Origin: a virus | Reading direction: 5' to 3' (one strand) | Length of the DNA stretch: 20,176 nt | Virus record (IMG/VR): IMGVR_UViG_3300010885_003069 | Span: 1-20,176 of that record | Shown: one piece after another, positions 14,053-20,174 of the stretch | Layout of the letters: each line of letters starts with the position of its first letter | How positions within the stretch are numbered: position 1 is the first letter of the stretch | Translations under genes and position numbers: made by a program | Notes under the pieces: generated by a model | What the model was told of the DNA's origin: nothing | The model's database searches: none | What the model saw: the letters and a program-made list of their open reading frames with translations, nothing else

Positions 14053-14387
14053 TTGTCGTAGTCGCCACGTTCCATAAATTTTTCTTGTTGGTTAGCAATA
14101 TGTTTTGCTAATTCTATAATTTTTTCCTTGGGAAACTTTTGATCTGATTCTTCTATTTCAAATTTTTCACAATAAGAATTTAAAGAATGATTCAATGGTT
14201 TGATGTAAATTTTATAAGCATTTGGATGCCCCTGATGCTGTTTATGTCGCTTAATCGCAGGAAAAAAGTGTTGATTTAACATTGCATCATCGTTGTCAAT
14301 GAAAAACTTTAAATCACCAATCCAGTCGATATCTGATTGATCTTCTTTAGGAGATCCAATTGGACTAAACATTTCTTGTAATAACAT
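14049..14387 (-). CDS. Hypothetical protein, 112 aa
   Basis: The N-terminus MLLQEMFSPIGSPKED only weakly resembles the neighbouring tags (it has MLLQEMF but no clean cleavage Glu), so I do not count it as tagged. The body shows blocks typical of a conserved marine phage protein from memory: DIDWIGDLKFFIDNDD, AIKRHKQHQGHPNAYKIYIK and EKIIELAKHIANQQEKFME. It is rich in His and aromatic residues and has one Cys. It has no membrane segment or known enzyme motif. It overlaps its upstream gene by one base and the nucleotidyltransferase-like gene by 4 bases, so it belongs to the operon. Confidence 0.72.
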   Translation of the reverse strand: MLLQEMFSPIGSPKEDQSDIDWIGDLKFFIDNDDAMLNQHFFPAIKRHKQHQGHPNAYKIYIKPLNHSLNSYCEKFEIEESDQKFPKEKIIELAKHIANQQEKFMERGDYDK

Positions 14388-14608
14388 TATTGTTCTCCGC
14401 CTACATCTAAGCCTAATGACTTTGCTTCTTTGTCAAGATCTGCTTTACGTTGCATTATAGCACGTTTAATTTCAGGGTCGTTAGATTCGGGATCTGATTG
14501 TAGATCTTGTAGAGCTTTAAGTTTGGTTTTATAATCGCCAAGAGGATTATCAGCATTTAGTGCTGTTTCAAACATTGCAAGTTCAATTTTTGTGATAAGG
14601 TCTCTCAT
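14387..14608 (-). CDS. Hypothetical helical protein, 73 aa, first gene of the late operon
   Basis: I do not recognise a family. It is a short, charged, all-helical protein: MRDLITKIELAMFETALN, then YKTKLKALQDLQSDPE and EIKRAIMQRKADLDKEAKSL. There are no Cys residues and no membrane segment. It is the first gene after the late promoter at 14633-14640. Upstream of the ATG only a weak CGGAA is available as a ribosome binding site, and the start codon lies at the edge of an 8-bp inverted repeat. Its stop overlaps the next start by one base. It may be a small structural or assembly protein, by position only. Confidence 0.65.
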   Translation of the reverse strand: MRDLITKIELAMFETALNADNPLGDYKTKLKALQDLQSDPESNDPEIKRAIMQRKADLDKEAKSLGLDVGGEQ

Positions 14609-14633
14609 AGTATGTTCCGTAGGGTCATACTAT
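14607..14633. repeat. 8-bp inverted repeat between late promoter and start codon
   Basis: ATAGTATG (14607-14614) and CATACTAT (14626-14633) are perfect inverted repeats around an 11-base spacer. One arm includes two bases of the ATG of the 73-residue gene; the other touches the late promoter octamer. A transcript starting about 6 bases after the octamer would lack most of the upstream arm, so it is more likely a DNA-level site, or chance, than an RNA hairpin. Confidence 0.5.
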
Positions 14634-14640
14634 ATTTATC
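14633..14640 (-). promoter_or_regulatory. T4-type late promoter (GATAAATA) for the capsid-protein operon
   Basis: GATAAATA on the minus strand lies 24 bases before the ATG at 14608, matching the T4 late promoter at 7 of 8 positions. It would start the long operon down to 9743. No other plausible promoter precedes that operon. Confidence 0.62.
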
Positions 14641-14652
14641 GTTCAAACGACG

Positions 14653-15021
14653 TTAATAATTATAACGGATTGAGATAATCGTACCGTCTTGTAGATTGTA
14701 TGCAGCACGAATCCACATAAAATTTCCAGTAAAATTTCGACTAAATGATACAGCATCTACTGTTTCGCCACTCATAACAGTACTATCATCGCCTATAGTA
14801 GTACCGTCGATGTCAAACCAATCATTGTCTCTGGGGTACATTGCTAGTGTACCTTGAATTTTCACTGTGCCACTGAAGGCATTAACTGTGTATACCGCAG
14901 TGTGTAATGGGTTACTTAGGCGATAATACCCTGCACCTGGTTGTTTTGTACCGTAGGAAAACGATAAATCAACAGCTTCTGCGTTGATATTTTCTAATAA
15001 TAAATGGCTTTCTATTGACAT
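14653..15021 (-). CDS. Beta-rich hypothetical protein, 122 aa
   Basis: I do not recognise a family. The sequence is dominated by short alternating beta strands (GAGYYRLSNPLHTAVYTVNA, then FSGTVKIQGTLAM, then AVSFSRNFTGNFMWIRAAYN and GTIISIRYNY). It has no Cys and few charged residues, the composition of a small phage virion or receptor-binding accessory protein. The only usable start is the ATG at 15021, 3 bases after the stop of the previous gene. Only GATAAATA stands directly before it, with no Shine-Dalgarno sequence. It is either translated by coupling or from a nearly leaderless late transcript. The structural role is inferred from composition only. Confidence 0.68.
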   Translation of the reverse strand: MSIESHLLLENINAEAVDLSFSYGTKQPGAGYYRLSNPLHTAVYTVNAFSGTVKIQGTLAMYPRDNDWFDIDGTTIGDDSTVMSGETVDAVSFSRNFTGNFMWIRAAYNLQDGTIISIRYNY

Positions 15022-15024
15022 CTG

Positions 15025-15699
15025 TTATTTATCGCTAATTTTATATTCGTATACCTTGCCCACAGCATCAGAATTTCTTATTTTTAATAACAGTAGAGTT
15101 TGTTCGTTATCTACAAATACATATCTACGATCCCAATTCCAGTCTGTGGTAATGAACCACGCCTTTACAGAGTCGGACAGCAAAATTTTATTATTTTGAG
15201 CAGTTATCCATGCTATAAACTCTGTCTTTGCAGTTTTATCTCTTGCAAGTTTATGCGGTCTAAGGTATACTTTGTATCTATAAAGATTATGCGGTAATTT
15301 TTTTGTTATTATAGTATATTGGCTTTCGTTAGCCAGCATGTCATTAGCCGGTTCGTAGCAGTGAACCACTAGATCGGATAACACCTCACTTATTTGTTTG
15401 TACAATAATTTATTATTTGTATATATATCTATAGAATTTGATTCTATTCGCTTTGCCCATTCAGTAATATCAGTTGTAAGTAAGAAGTTACAAACACGTT
15501 TTATTGTTCTTTCGTTTGCTCGTACTTTGTGCATCATACTATGTGTAGGATGTGTACTATACGGTAGATGATTTTCAATATAATCAATTACGCTTTCGAG
15601 AGATTTTGTTCGTAAAATGGTTATACCGGACACTTTAAGTGTGACCTTATATAACCACTTTCCGTAAAATTTACGATTGGTTGTTTTCTTCTTCAACAT
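15025..15699 (-). CDS. Hypothetical protein, 224 aa
   Basis: I do not recognise a family, though similar proteins exist in marine phages from memory. The start I prefer is ATG 15699 (MLKKKTTNRKFYGKWLY); the longer option at 15720 adds MLTRLLI and would overlap clpA by 50 bases rather than 29. The protein is basic, with beta-like segments at both ends (FYGKWLYKVTLKVSGITIL, then NLYRYKVYLRPHKL, then DRRYVFVDNEQTLLLLKI) around a helical middle (VRANERTIKRVCNFLL). It contains one aromatic-rich stretch (WFITTDWNWDRRYVF). No enzyme motif is visible. Its place after clpA suggests it shares that early transcript. Confidence 0.72.
   Translation of the reverse strand: MLKKKTTNRKFYGKWLYKVTLKVSGITILRTKSLESVIDYIENHLPYSTHPTHSMMHKVRANERTIKRVCNFLLTTDITEWAKRIESNSIDIYTNNKLLYKQISEVLSDLVVHCYEPANDMLANESQYTIITKKLPHNLYRYKVYLRPHKLARDKTAKTEFIAWITAQNNKILLSDSVKAWFITTDWNWDRRYVFVDNEQTLLLLKIRNSDAVGKVYEYKISDK
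15026..15033 (-). promoter_or_regulatory. Late-promoter-like octamer GATAAATA directly before the 122-residue gene
   Basis: GATAAATA on the minus strand overlaps the stop of the preceding gene and ends 4 bases before the ATG at 15021. With the usual T4 late spacing, transcription would begin at or within the start codon. It may be a real late promoter giving a leaderless message, or an AT-rich coincidence with the stop codon. Confidence 0.4.
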
Positions 15700-18004
15700 T
15701 ATTAATAATCTCGTCAACAATACCTAATTTGCGTTTACCTGCCTTTGTAAGAATTTTTGCAAGTTCTTCAACAGTAAAAGACAGCTCATTGTCAACAATG
15801 CTTATAGTTACTCGTCCTCCATTGACTAGATCCCCAAATAATACCCTACGACTTAACGGACTTTTAATTTGATTATCAATTAGTCGAGCCAACGGTCGTG
15901 CCCCCATCTTTTTGTCATATCCCTTATCAGCTAGCCATGTAGCTGCTTCGGAAGATAAGACAATTTCAATGTTCTTTTCTTTTAATTGATCGTTTAGTTC
16001 GCTGACAAACTTTTTAACAATTTGAATAACAACCTTATCGTCTAAGCTACGGAACTTAACAATAGCATCTAAGCGATTTCTAAATTCAGGAGCAAAGAAT
16101 TTCTTAACTGCTTTATCGTCTTCGCCTTCCTTGCCTAGATCACCGAATCCAATAGTATTACGCTCGCTATCGGCAGCACCTAGATTACTAGTCATAATCA
16201 AAATAGTATTACGACCGTCAGCTTGTTTGCCATTTGATCCGGTAACAAATCCATTATCCATGAATGCTAGTAGAATATTAGTAACATCGGGGTGTGCTTT
16301 TTCAATTTCGTCAAGCAACAAAATAGCATTAGGATGTTCTTGAAGCTTGGTAATCAATTGCCCGGCATTGTCTTCGTAGCCAACATAGCCCGGAGGAGCA
16401 CCAATGAGTCTAGAAACACTATGCTTCTCCTGATATTCGCCCATATCGAAACGAATTAGTTCCATTCCCATCTTATTAGATAGTGCTTTTGCTGTTTCTG
16501 TCTTACCTGTACCAGTTGGGCCTAAGAATAAAAATGAACCAATGGGTTTATTTGGAGATTTCATGCCTGCCTGGCTTACAAAAATCTTATCTAACAGATT
16601 TGCAATAGCAGTATCTTGTCCGTAAACAGCAGACTTCAAACCTTTTTCTAAATCAGCAAGATTTTTAGATTCTTTCTGAGCAACAGTTTCTAGTGGCATA
16701 TTAATCATCTTGGATAATTCATATGTAACTTGTTCAATGTCAACAATTTGTTCAACACCTTCTGTTTCTACATCATCTTTTAATTTATAACGGGCAGATG
16801 CACAATCTAAAATATCAATTGCTTTGTCCGGCAATTTTTTATCAGCCATATATTTTACAGATAATTTAACTGCTTGTTCAATAGCAGCATCTGTAATTTT
16901 AACATTGTGATGCTTTTCATAATACTTACGAATGCCTTTAAGGATTTTAACAGACATTTCTGGACTAGGTTCGTCGATAGTAACACGTTGGAATCTGCGC
17001 ATTAGGGCACGATCCTTTTCAAAGTGCTTGCGATATTCTTCCCAGGTAGTTGATGCAATTAGTTTAATAACACCTTTGGTTAAAATTGGCTTCAACATAT
17101 TAGCCATGTCGTTGCTACTGTTATTAGCAGCGCCAGCACCTTGCATCATATGTGCTTCGTCAATAAACAAAATGATCTTGCCTTTTTGTTCCAACGCTTT
17201 TAAAACTGCTTTGATTCGTTCTTCAAAGTCTCCACGATACTTACTACCGGCAAGCAACGCTGAGATATCAAGAGTGTATACTTGATGGTCTTGAATAAAC
17301 TTAGGAACTTTCTTTTCAAAGATTTTACGTGCAAGTCCTTCTGCAATAGCAGTCTTACCTACACCTGGCTCACCTACCATTAGAACGTTACATTTACTAC
17401 GACGAGCTAGAATAAGTTGAATCTTTTCAAGTTCCTCGTCGCGGCCAATTACAGGATCAATTTTTCTTTGTTTAGCTGCGACACTGAGATTTGTACAGAA
17501 GGTATTGATAACACGTTCCATTTGAGAACTGTTAGCAACAGGCATTGATGTGTCATCGGAATCTTCTGGCTCAAGATTTTCTTGAAAGAACTTGATAAAC
17601 TTTTCTTTTGTAAGACCGCCTTTACTTAAAAAGTAAAAACCAAAGCTATTCTTTTCGCTTAGTACACTGATAATAATGTCGGCAACTTCCATCCGTTGAC
17701 GACCACTAAACAATACCTGTGTAAAACATCTATTAAGAACACGCTCAACTGAGGTAGTTTTTTTAGGTTTATTATCTTCTTCTTCTGTTTTTATATCATT
17801 AAGATTGTTTTTTAAATAATGATCTAAGTTAGATTTAATAAAGTTAGCATCGGCTCCAAACTTTGCAATAGTCTCAAACGACTGCGCATCACACATAATA
17901 GCATATATTAAATGTTCTATGGTGATGTATTCGTGCTTTAATCCCTTGGCATTATTAACAGCACTATCGAAAATATGTTGAAGGTTGTTACTTGGTTCGA
18001 TCAT
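15671..18004 (-). CDS. clpA: ClpA-type AAA+ unfoldase (Clp/Hsp100 ATPase)
   Basis: The 777 residues are the size of ClpA (758 in E. coli). Order of domains: Clp N-terminal repeat domain (1-150); first AAA+ module with Walker A GEPGVGKT (211-218), Walker B ILFIDE (278-283) and arginine-finger region RRFQRV; second AAA+ module with Walker A GPTGTGKT (495-502), Walker B ILLLDE (561-566) and FRNRLD. The ClpB-type middle coiled coil is missing. An IGF tripeptide at 618-620 sits in the loop by which ClpA docks on ClpP. No ClpP gene is in the window, so it would use host ClpP and redirect proteolysis. The text around the loop is closest to alphaproteobacterial ClpA from memory. A promoter lies just upstream. 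Confidence 0.95.
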   Translation of the reverse strand: MIEPSNNLQHIFDSAVNNAKGLKHEYITIEHLIYAIMCDAQSFETIAKFGADANFIKSNLDHYLKNNLNDIKTEEEDNKPKKTTSVERVLNRCFTQVLFSGRQRMEVADIIISVLSEKNSFGFYFLSKGGLTKEKFIKFFQENLEPEDSDDTSMPVANSSQMERVINTFCTNLSVAAKQRKIDPVIGRDEELEKIQLILARRSKCNVLMVGEPGVGKTAIAEGLARKIFEKKVPKFIQDHQVYTLDISALLAGSKYRGDFEERIKAVLKALEQKGKIILFIDEAHMMQGAGAANNSSNDMANMLKPILTKGVIKLIASTTWEEYRKHFEKDRALMRRFQRVTIDEPSPEMSVKILKGIRKYYEKHHNVKITDAAIEQAVKLSVKYMADKKLPDKAIDILDCASARYKLKDDVETEGVEQIVDIEQVTYELSKMINMPLETVAQKESKNLADLEKGLKSAVYGQDTAIANLLDKIFVSQAGMKSPNKPIGSFLFLGPTGTGKTETAKALSNKMGMELIRFDMGEYQEKHSVSRLIGAPPGYVGYEDNAGQLITKLQEHPNAILLLDEIEKAHPDVTNILLAFMDNGFVTGSNGKQADGRNTILIMTSNLGAADSERNTIGFGDLGKEGEDDKAVKKFFAPEFRNRLDAIVKFRSLDDKVVIQIVKKFVSELNDQLKEKNIEIVLSSEAATWLADKGYDKKMGARPLARLIDNQIKSPLSRRVLFGDLVNGGRVTISIVDNELSFTVEELAKILTKAGKRKLGIVDEIINNVEEENNQS

Positions 18005-18006
18005 AA

Positions 18007-18111
18007 TTATTTTTGTTTCCTACAGTTCAATGTAATTAATTGTAATGTCGTTGACAGTGTATTGTCAATAAACAGTTGCTCGTGTGTGTAGTGATCTAAT
18101 TTAAAATTCAT
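18007..18111 (-). CDS. Small hypothetical ORF, 34 aa, between dnaJ and clpA
   Basis: The ORF reads MNFKLDHYTHEQLFIDNTLS and so on and ends ITLNCRKQK. It fills the gap between the J-protein and ClpA exactly: it starts 11 bases inside dnaJ and stops 2 bases before the clpA ATG. No good ribosome binding site precedes it, so coupling to dnaJ is needed. The clpA promoter and an 18-bp palindrome lie within it, which could argue that the segment is regulatory rather than coding. Confidence 0.4.
   Translation of the reverse strand: MNFKLDHYTHEQLFIDNTLSTTLQLITLNCRKQK
18039..18068 (-). promoter_or_regulatory. Putative sigma-70 promoter for clpA
   Basis: On the minus strand a perfect TTGACA (18068-18063) is followed, after 18 bases, by TACAAT (18044-18039), five of six consensus bases. 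A leader of about 28 bases with AGGA precedes the clpA ATG at 18004. The -35 box is one arm of a palindrome (18051-18068). Confidence 0.65.
18051..18068. promoter_or_regulatory. 18-bp palindrome over the clpA -35 box, possible operator
   Basis: TTGACA (18051-18056) and TGTCAA (18063-18068) are perfect inverted repeats separated by 6 bases. A site of two 6-bp half-sites covering the -35 box is the usual geometry of an operator for a dimeric regulator. A second TTGACA faces the other way without a matching -10 box. It is not a terminator, since no T-run follows. Confidence 0.4.
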
Positions 18112-18937
18112 TTTTTAATTGTTCAATAGTACTTCGTTGCTGACTAGATATATTACGAGGGATAACTACTCGTATCTTAATCAATAAATTTCCTCTAGCC
18201 TGTGAACGCATGTTAGGCAATCCTTCATTCCTGCAACTTAGTACAGTATCACTTTGAGTCCCGGCTGGAATGTTAATTTCTAAATTCTTACCATTAAGTG
18301 TTAAAATTTCTATTTTGCAACCTAGCATTGCATCCCAAACAGAAATTTGTCTTTCAACTACAAGAGAGTCTCCTTCTCTTTGAAATTCTGGATGATTTGC
18401 AATTCTAATATTTACTATTAAATCTCCTGGCGGCAAATGAGGAATACTGTTATCACCCATACCTGAATATCGAATCTGTTGTCCTTCATTAATGCCTGGA
18501 GGAATATTAATGTTAATTAATTTAGTTTTCCCGCCCGGCATACTAATTTCAGCATCTAGTGTTTTACCTGTCAGAACTTCTTCAAGGGTAACATCGACGC
18601 CAATGTTAATAGTCTTGTTTCGCTGCATTTGCCTGTGCCCACCAAACCCAAAGTTCCCAAATATATCATTAATATTTCCGGTATTGAAATGGAACTCAAA
18701 AGGTCCTTGATTAAATCCACCACCAGGATGAGGTTGCCCATTGGGATCACCGCCCATATCGACAATTTGTTTTTTCTGTGGATCAGTCAACACATCATAT
18801 GCTTCACTGATTTTTTTAAATGTTGCTTCATCCCCTCCACGATCGGGATGATGTTTCATAGCCATCTTACGATAAGCTGATTTTATTTCATCGGGTGATG
18901 CGTTTCGTTGAACGCCTAGTGTAGAGTAATAGTCCAT
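18101..18937 (-). CDS. J-domain co-chaperone, type II (DnaJ/CbpA-like)
   Basis: The 278-residue protein starts with a J-domain (DYYSTLGVQRNASPDEIKSA), with HPD at 30-32, the motif that triggers DnaK ATP hydrolysis. A Gly/Phe-rich linker (about 63-105) and C-terminal substrate-binding domains (105-270) follow. The DnaJ zinc-finger repeats CxxCxGxG are absent, so it is type II, like CbpA. It should work with the host DnaK, since no DnaK is in the window. Together with ClpA next door it may steer host protein folding and turnover or help capsid assembly. The first codon is fixed because the J-domain begins at residue 2. No ribosome binding site precedes it, and the -10 box is only 5 bases before the ATG. 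Confidence 0.93.
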   Translation of the reverse strand: MDYYSTLGVQRNASPDEIKSAYRKMAMKHHPDRGGDEATFKKISEAYDVLTDPQKKQIVDMGGDPNGQPHPGGGFNQGPFEFHFNTGNINDIFGNFGFGGHRQMQRNKTINIGVDVTLEEVLTGKTLDAEISMPGGKTKLININIPPGINEGQQIRYSGMGDNSIPHLPPGDLIVNIRIANHPEFQREGDSLVVERQISVWDAMLGCKIEILTLNGKNLEINIPAGTQSDTVLSCRNEGLPNMRSQARGNLLIKIRVVIPRNISSQQRSTIEQLKNEF

Positions 18938-18942
18938 AGTTT

Positions 18943-18971
18943 ATTATACATGAAAGAAAAGGCTGCGTCAA
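18943..18971 (-). promoter_or_regulatory. Sigma-70 promoter of the dnaJ-clpA module
   Basis: On the minus strand TTGACG (18971-18966) is followed, after 17 bases, by TATAAT (18948-18943), one mismatch from consensus. The dnaJ ATG begins only 6 bases after the -10 box, so the transcript should start at or next to the start codon. The -35 box lies in the loop of the terminator of the upstream operon. Confidence 0.85.
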
Positions 18972-18981
18972 GCAGCCTTTT
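18957..18981 (-). terminator. Rho-independent terminator after the lysis-like operon
   Basis: A 10-bp perfect stem (18957-18966 with 18972-18981) encloses a 5-base loop, GC-rich at the core (GGCTGC/GCAGCC). On the minus strand it is followed by TTTTCTTT. It lies 24 bases past the stop of the small exported-protein gene. Confidence 0.85.
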
Positions 18982-19005
18982 ATTTACTAACAATTTCACT
19001 GCTAA

Positions 19006-19230
19006 TTATTTTTTCTTAGCATCTTCTGGTTTAGTGCCGTCGTGTTTCTTATGTGCTTTAACTTCTTTGCATTCTTGTTTGGGCTTTTTAGTTTTTGGAT
19101 CAATAACAGGCTTTCCGTCCTTGCCCTGTGCATCAACGCAGACTTTTTTAGTTTCTGCTTTAACTTCTTCGGCTTGAACCCCGCCTGCTAATGCTAATGC
19201 TAGACCTGCTACAAATATAATATTTTTCAT
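19006..19230 (-). CDS. Small exported lysine-rich protein, 74 aa
   Basis: I chose the ATG at 19230 rather than a longer in-frame start because it has AAGGA 7 bases upstream and gives a textbook Sec signal peptide: MKN, then a hydrophobic core (IIFVAGLALALAGG), then VQA as a likely signal peptidase site before EEVKAE. The mature part of about 54 residues is very rich in Lys and contains two Cys (VCVDAQG, then KQECKEV) that could pair in the periplasm. It has low-complexity PKTKKPK and HKKHDGTKPEDAKKK stretches. It lies 11 bases after the holin-like gene and is the last gene before a terminator. A role in the host envelope is likely, and lysis is a guess from context. Confidence 0.72.
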   Translation of the reverse strand: MKNIIFVAGLALALAGGVQAEEVKAETKKVCVDAQGKDGKPVIDPKTKKPKQECKEVKAHKKHDGTKPEDAKKK

Positions 19231-19241
19231 TTTATGTTCCT

Positions 19242-19790
19242 TTAAATTTGTGGTTGCTCTGGTTGCATAGGAGCAGGCTTGCCTCCAAACCCTGCTACTA
19301 CTTGACCGGTTGCTGGTGCGCCAAATCCTGAACCAAAACTTGATGTTGGTGCTGTTGGAGTTGTCCCCCAACTTGGTGCTGGTGTAAAACTTGTGCTTGG
19401 TGCTGGTGAACCAAAACTGCCGGAGTTGCCAAAGCCTCCTGCTGCCGGAGAGCCAAATGCTGAAGACCCGCCCTGAAATCCTGTTGTTGGTGCTTGTATT
19501 CCGCCATTATTTGCTCCTGCTAATTTTTCTTGTGTACGTCCAAAAGCTGCTAGACCTAAAACGGCACCCATAGCAATATGGTACAATCCTGCACCTTGTA
19601 AAGTCAGTGGTTGCCATTGTGTGATAGCACCTACTTTTGTAACAGCCTGTAATAGACTCCACAATACTGGAAAGATAACAAAGTCAAAAGTACATGTAGC
19701 CATGTATAGCCAGCCCATCATTGGGCGCCATTTACTATTCATCCAATCTTCTTTTTTCTTTTCGCTTTCGCTTTTAACTTCTTCAGCCAT
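19242..19790 (-). CDS. Holin-like membrane protein with FG-rich low-complexity tail
   Basis: I prefer the ATG at 19790 (MAEEVKSESEKKK), with GGAG 8 bases upstream; an in-frame ATG at 19805 adds MGANQ. After a charged N-terminus come WRPMMGWLYMATCTFDFVIF, a second hydrophobic part (VLWSLLQAVT) and a third (GLYHIAMGAVLGLAAF). This is the layout of the three-transmembrane holin family described for gene transfer agents (GTA_holin_3TM), from memory. From about residue 95 the protein is a low-complexity tail of Gly, Ser, Pro, Ala and Thr with six FG dipeptides (SAFGSPAAGGFGNSGSFGS, in part). The membrane part would make pores for lysis. The role of the tail is unknown. Neighbouring small membrane proteins fit a lysis cluster. 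Confidence 0.62.
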   Translation of the reverse strand: MAEEVKSESEKKKEDWMNSKWRPMMGWLYMATCTFDFVIFPVLWSLLQAVTKVGAITQWQPLTLQGAGLYHIAMGAVLGLAAFGRTQEKLAGANNGGIQAPTTGFQGGSSAFGSPAAGGFGNSGSFGSPAPSTSFTPAPSWGTTPTAPTSSFGSGFGAPATGQVVAGFGGKPAPMQPEQPQI

Positions 19791-19810
19791 TTGGTTCGCT
19801 CCCATTTCCG

Positions 19811-19930
19811 TTATTGTTTTTTGGCTAACATAGCCTGAATTTTTTCTTGTATTGCTTTAGCCCAGAACGGTTGAGGAAAATTCCATCCTACAAATGCTCC
19901 AACTGCTACCCATAATAAAATATCTAACAT
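19811..19930 (-). CDS. Small single-pass membrane protein, 39 aa
   Basis: The ORF reads MLDILLWVAVGAFVGWNFPQ, then a positively charged amphipathic end (FWAKAIQEKIQAMLAKKQ). A strong ribosome binding site, GAGGAGA, precedes the ATG at 19930. One short hydrophobic segment with a WNFP turn and a basic tail suggests a small inner-membrane protein. It sits between a membrane protein and the holin-like gene. Short proteins of this type are common near lysis genes of marine phages, from memory; function unknown. Confidence 0.7.
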   Translation of the reverse strand: MLDILLWVAVGAFVGWNFPQPFWAKAIQEKIQAMLAKKQ

Positions 19931-19940
19931 AATGTTCTCC

Positions 19941-20174
19941 TCAGAACCAAAGGAATAAACCGTTTAGGCTCAATAATATTCCAAATATTGCGACGGCAAA
20001 GCTGCCCCAGAACATGCCCATGCTAACTGCAAGAATACTTGCCGATAGTACAACAATAGCCAATTGATATGCGGTATTAGCATATGCAATCCAAGGACTA
20101 GATTTTTTAGCAATTTCTCGTTCAGCTTCCATAGCTCGTGCTTTAACAGCAAGTTCTTTTTTATCTTCATCCAT
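19941..20174 (-). CDS. DUF4337-like membrane protein (possibly the C-terminal part of a longer gene)
   Basis: The visible 77 residues start with a charged helix (MDEDKKELAVKARAMEAERE) and continue with two hydrophobic segments (YQLAIVVLSASILAVSMGMF and GSFAVAIFGILLSLNGLFLW). A charged helix with a YQLAIVVLS membrane entry, then a short turn, then a glycine-containing second segment is the ending I associate with DUF4337 proteins. Those are usually around 180 residues. The ATG at 20174 is only 2 bases from the window edge, so it may be an internal Met of a longer gene that begins outside. Its stop is 10 bases before the next start. Its role is unknown. Confidence 0.6.
   Translation of the reverse strand: MDEDKKELAVKARAMEAEREIAKKSSPWIAYANTAYQLAIVVLSASILAVSMGMFWGSFAVAIFGILLSLNGLFLWF

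Noticed and set aside
14049-14387. Capsid-targeting tag on the 112-residue protein (MLLQEMFS)
   Set aside because: It lacks the basic second residue and the Glu at the cleavage position, unlike the six clear cases.
16932-17285. Plus-strand open frame inside clpA
   Set aside because: It is a shadow of conserved clpA coding sequence; the clpA motifs lie in the minus frame.
19006-19371. Longer version of the exported protein (121 codons)
   Set aside because: The extra 47 residues overlap the holin-like gene and destroy the signal peptide. The internal ATG at 19230 has a good ribosome binding site.
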